Shown here one piece after another: positions 20,916 through 20,971 of a DNA stretch of 20,971 nucleotides; positions within the stretch are counted from its first letter, which is position 1; every line of letters begins with the position of its first letter. The notes under the pieces were generated by a model that did not search any database, had not been told where the DNA came from, and was given only the letters and a program-made list of their open reading frames with translations. The stretch is taken from contig LSSL01002089.1 in the NCBI GenBank assembly GCA_001953115.1, positions 1 through 20,971 of the forward strand, given 5' to 3'. Source of the stretch: Smittium mucronatum (Eukaryota; Kickxellomycota; Harpellomycetes; Harpellales; Legeriomycetaceae). A program made the translations under genes and the position numbers.

Positions 20916-20929
20916 GCCGGTAGTCCGGC
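20916..20929. repeat. GC-rich 5-bp hairpin with a tetraloop
   Basis: GCCGG and CCGGC pair perfectly around TAGT. All five pairs are G-C. No T run follows, so it is not a typical intrinsic terminator on the plus strand. Confidence 0.65.
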
Positions 20930-20971
20930 AGAGGAGCTTATTGTAGTTAGGATAATAGTCTTTTCTATACA

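Larger units (their letters stand above)
20339..20971. other. GC-rich, structured island; retroelement LTR/leader or ncRNA candidate, cut by the window end
   Basis: G+C rises from about 20% to 35-40% at 20341-20460 and to 45-55% afterwards, and the island continues past the window edge. All frames contain stops, so it is not an exon of any length. It holds a 43-bp tandem repeat, six CAGCG motifs and at least four stable inverted repeats, listed separately. Such a GC-rich, repeat-bearing, non-coding block in an AT-rich genome is typical of an LTR or the leader of a retroelement, or of a structured RNA gene. I see no recognisable rRNA, tRNA or snRNA core, no clear primer-binding site and no defined TG...CA ends. 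The right boundary is unknown. Confidence 0.45.

Overview
This window is an extremely AT-rich, essentially gene-free stretch of DNA. By eye G+C is about one fifth overall and falls below one tenth in some lines (for example around 3481-3540 and 5821-5880). No frame on either strand encodes a protein longer than about 75 residues, and none of the short frames resembles a recognisable family. There is no recognisable tRNA, rRNA, CRISPR array or operon. A gene-free 21 kb with long A and T runs, AT microsatellites and an inverted-repeat element points to intergenic DNA of an AT-rich eukaryote rather than a bacterium or phage. I cannot name the organism. Candidates from general knowledge include a microsporidian with an expanded genome, a ciliate germline nucleus, or an AT-rich parasitic or symbiotic animal; nothing here decides among them.

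Layout. Positions 1-2700 are AT-rich spacer with slightly higher complexity, carrying three small tandem arrays (252-299, 548-637, 1306-1329) and a perfect 8-bp hairpin (1035-1055). Positions 2700-10120 are the most extreme AT desert, holding simple repeats and one striking almost unbroken 35-bp palindrome (5122-5156). Positions 10120-11300 are modestly richer in G+C and end in an isolated run of 11 G (11228-11238). Positions 11300-15268 return to desert, interrupted by a GC-rich 7-mer array (14915-14935).

Positions 15269-16733 hold the clearest complex structure: two inverted arms of roughly 130-220 bp that begin with 17 identical bases and are built from a degenerate 21-22 bp repeat, around a 1.1-kb AT-rich core with no credible gene. 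I read this as a non-autonomous terminal-inverted-repeat or foldback-like element. Positions 16734-20340 are again AT-rich, but 17590-20216 contains patches of higher complexity that may be badly decayed coding sequence; the best is a minus-strand frame at 19725-20216.

At about 20330-20340 the composition changes abruptly. The last 630 bases are roughly 35-55% G+C and carry two copies of a 43-bp repeat that each fold into a hairpin, six CAGCG motifs and several further stable inverted repeats. It continues beyond the window. It has no long reading frame and looks like a retroelement LTR or leader, or a structured non-coding RNA gene. It is the best candidate for something undescribed, but the sequence alone does not settle its identity.
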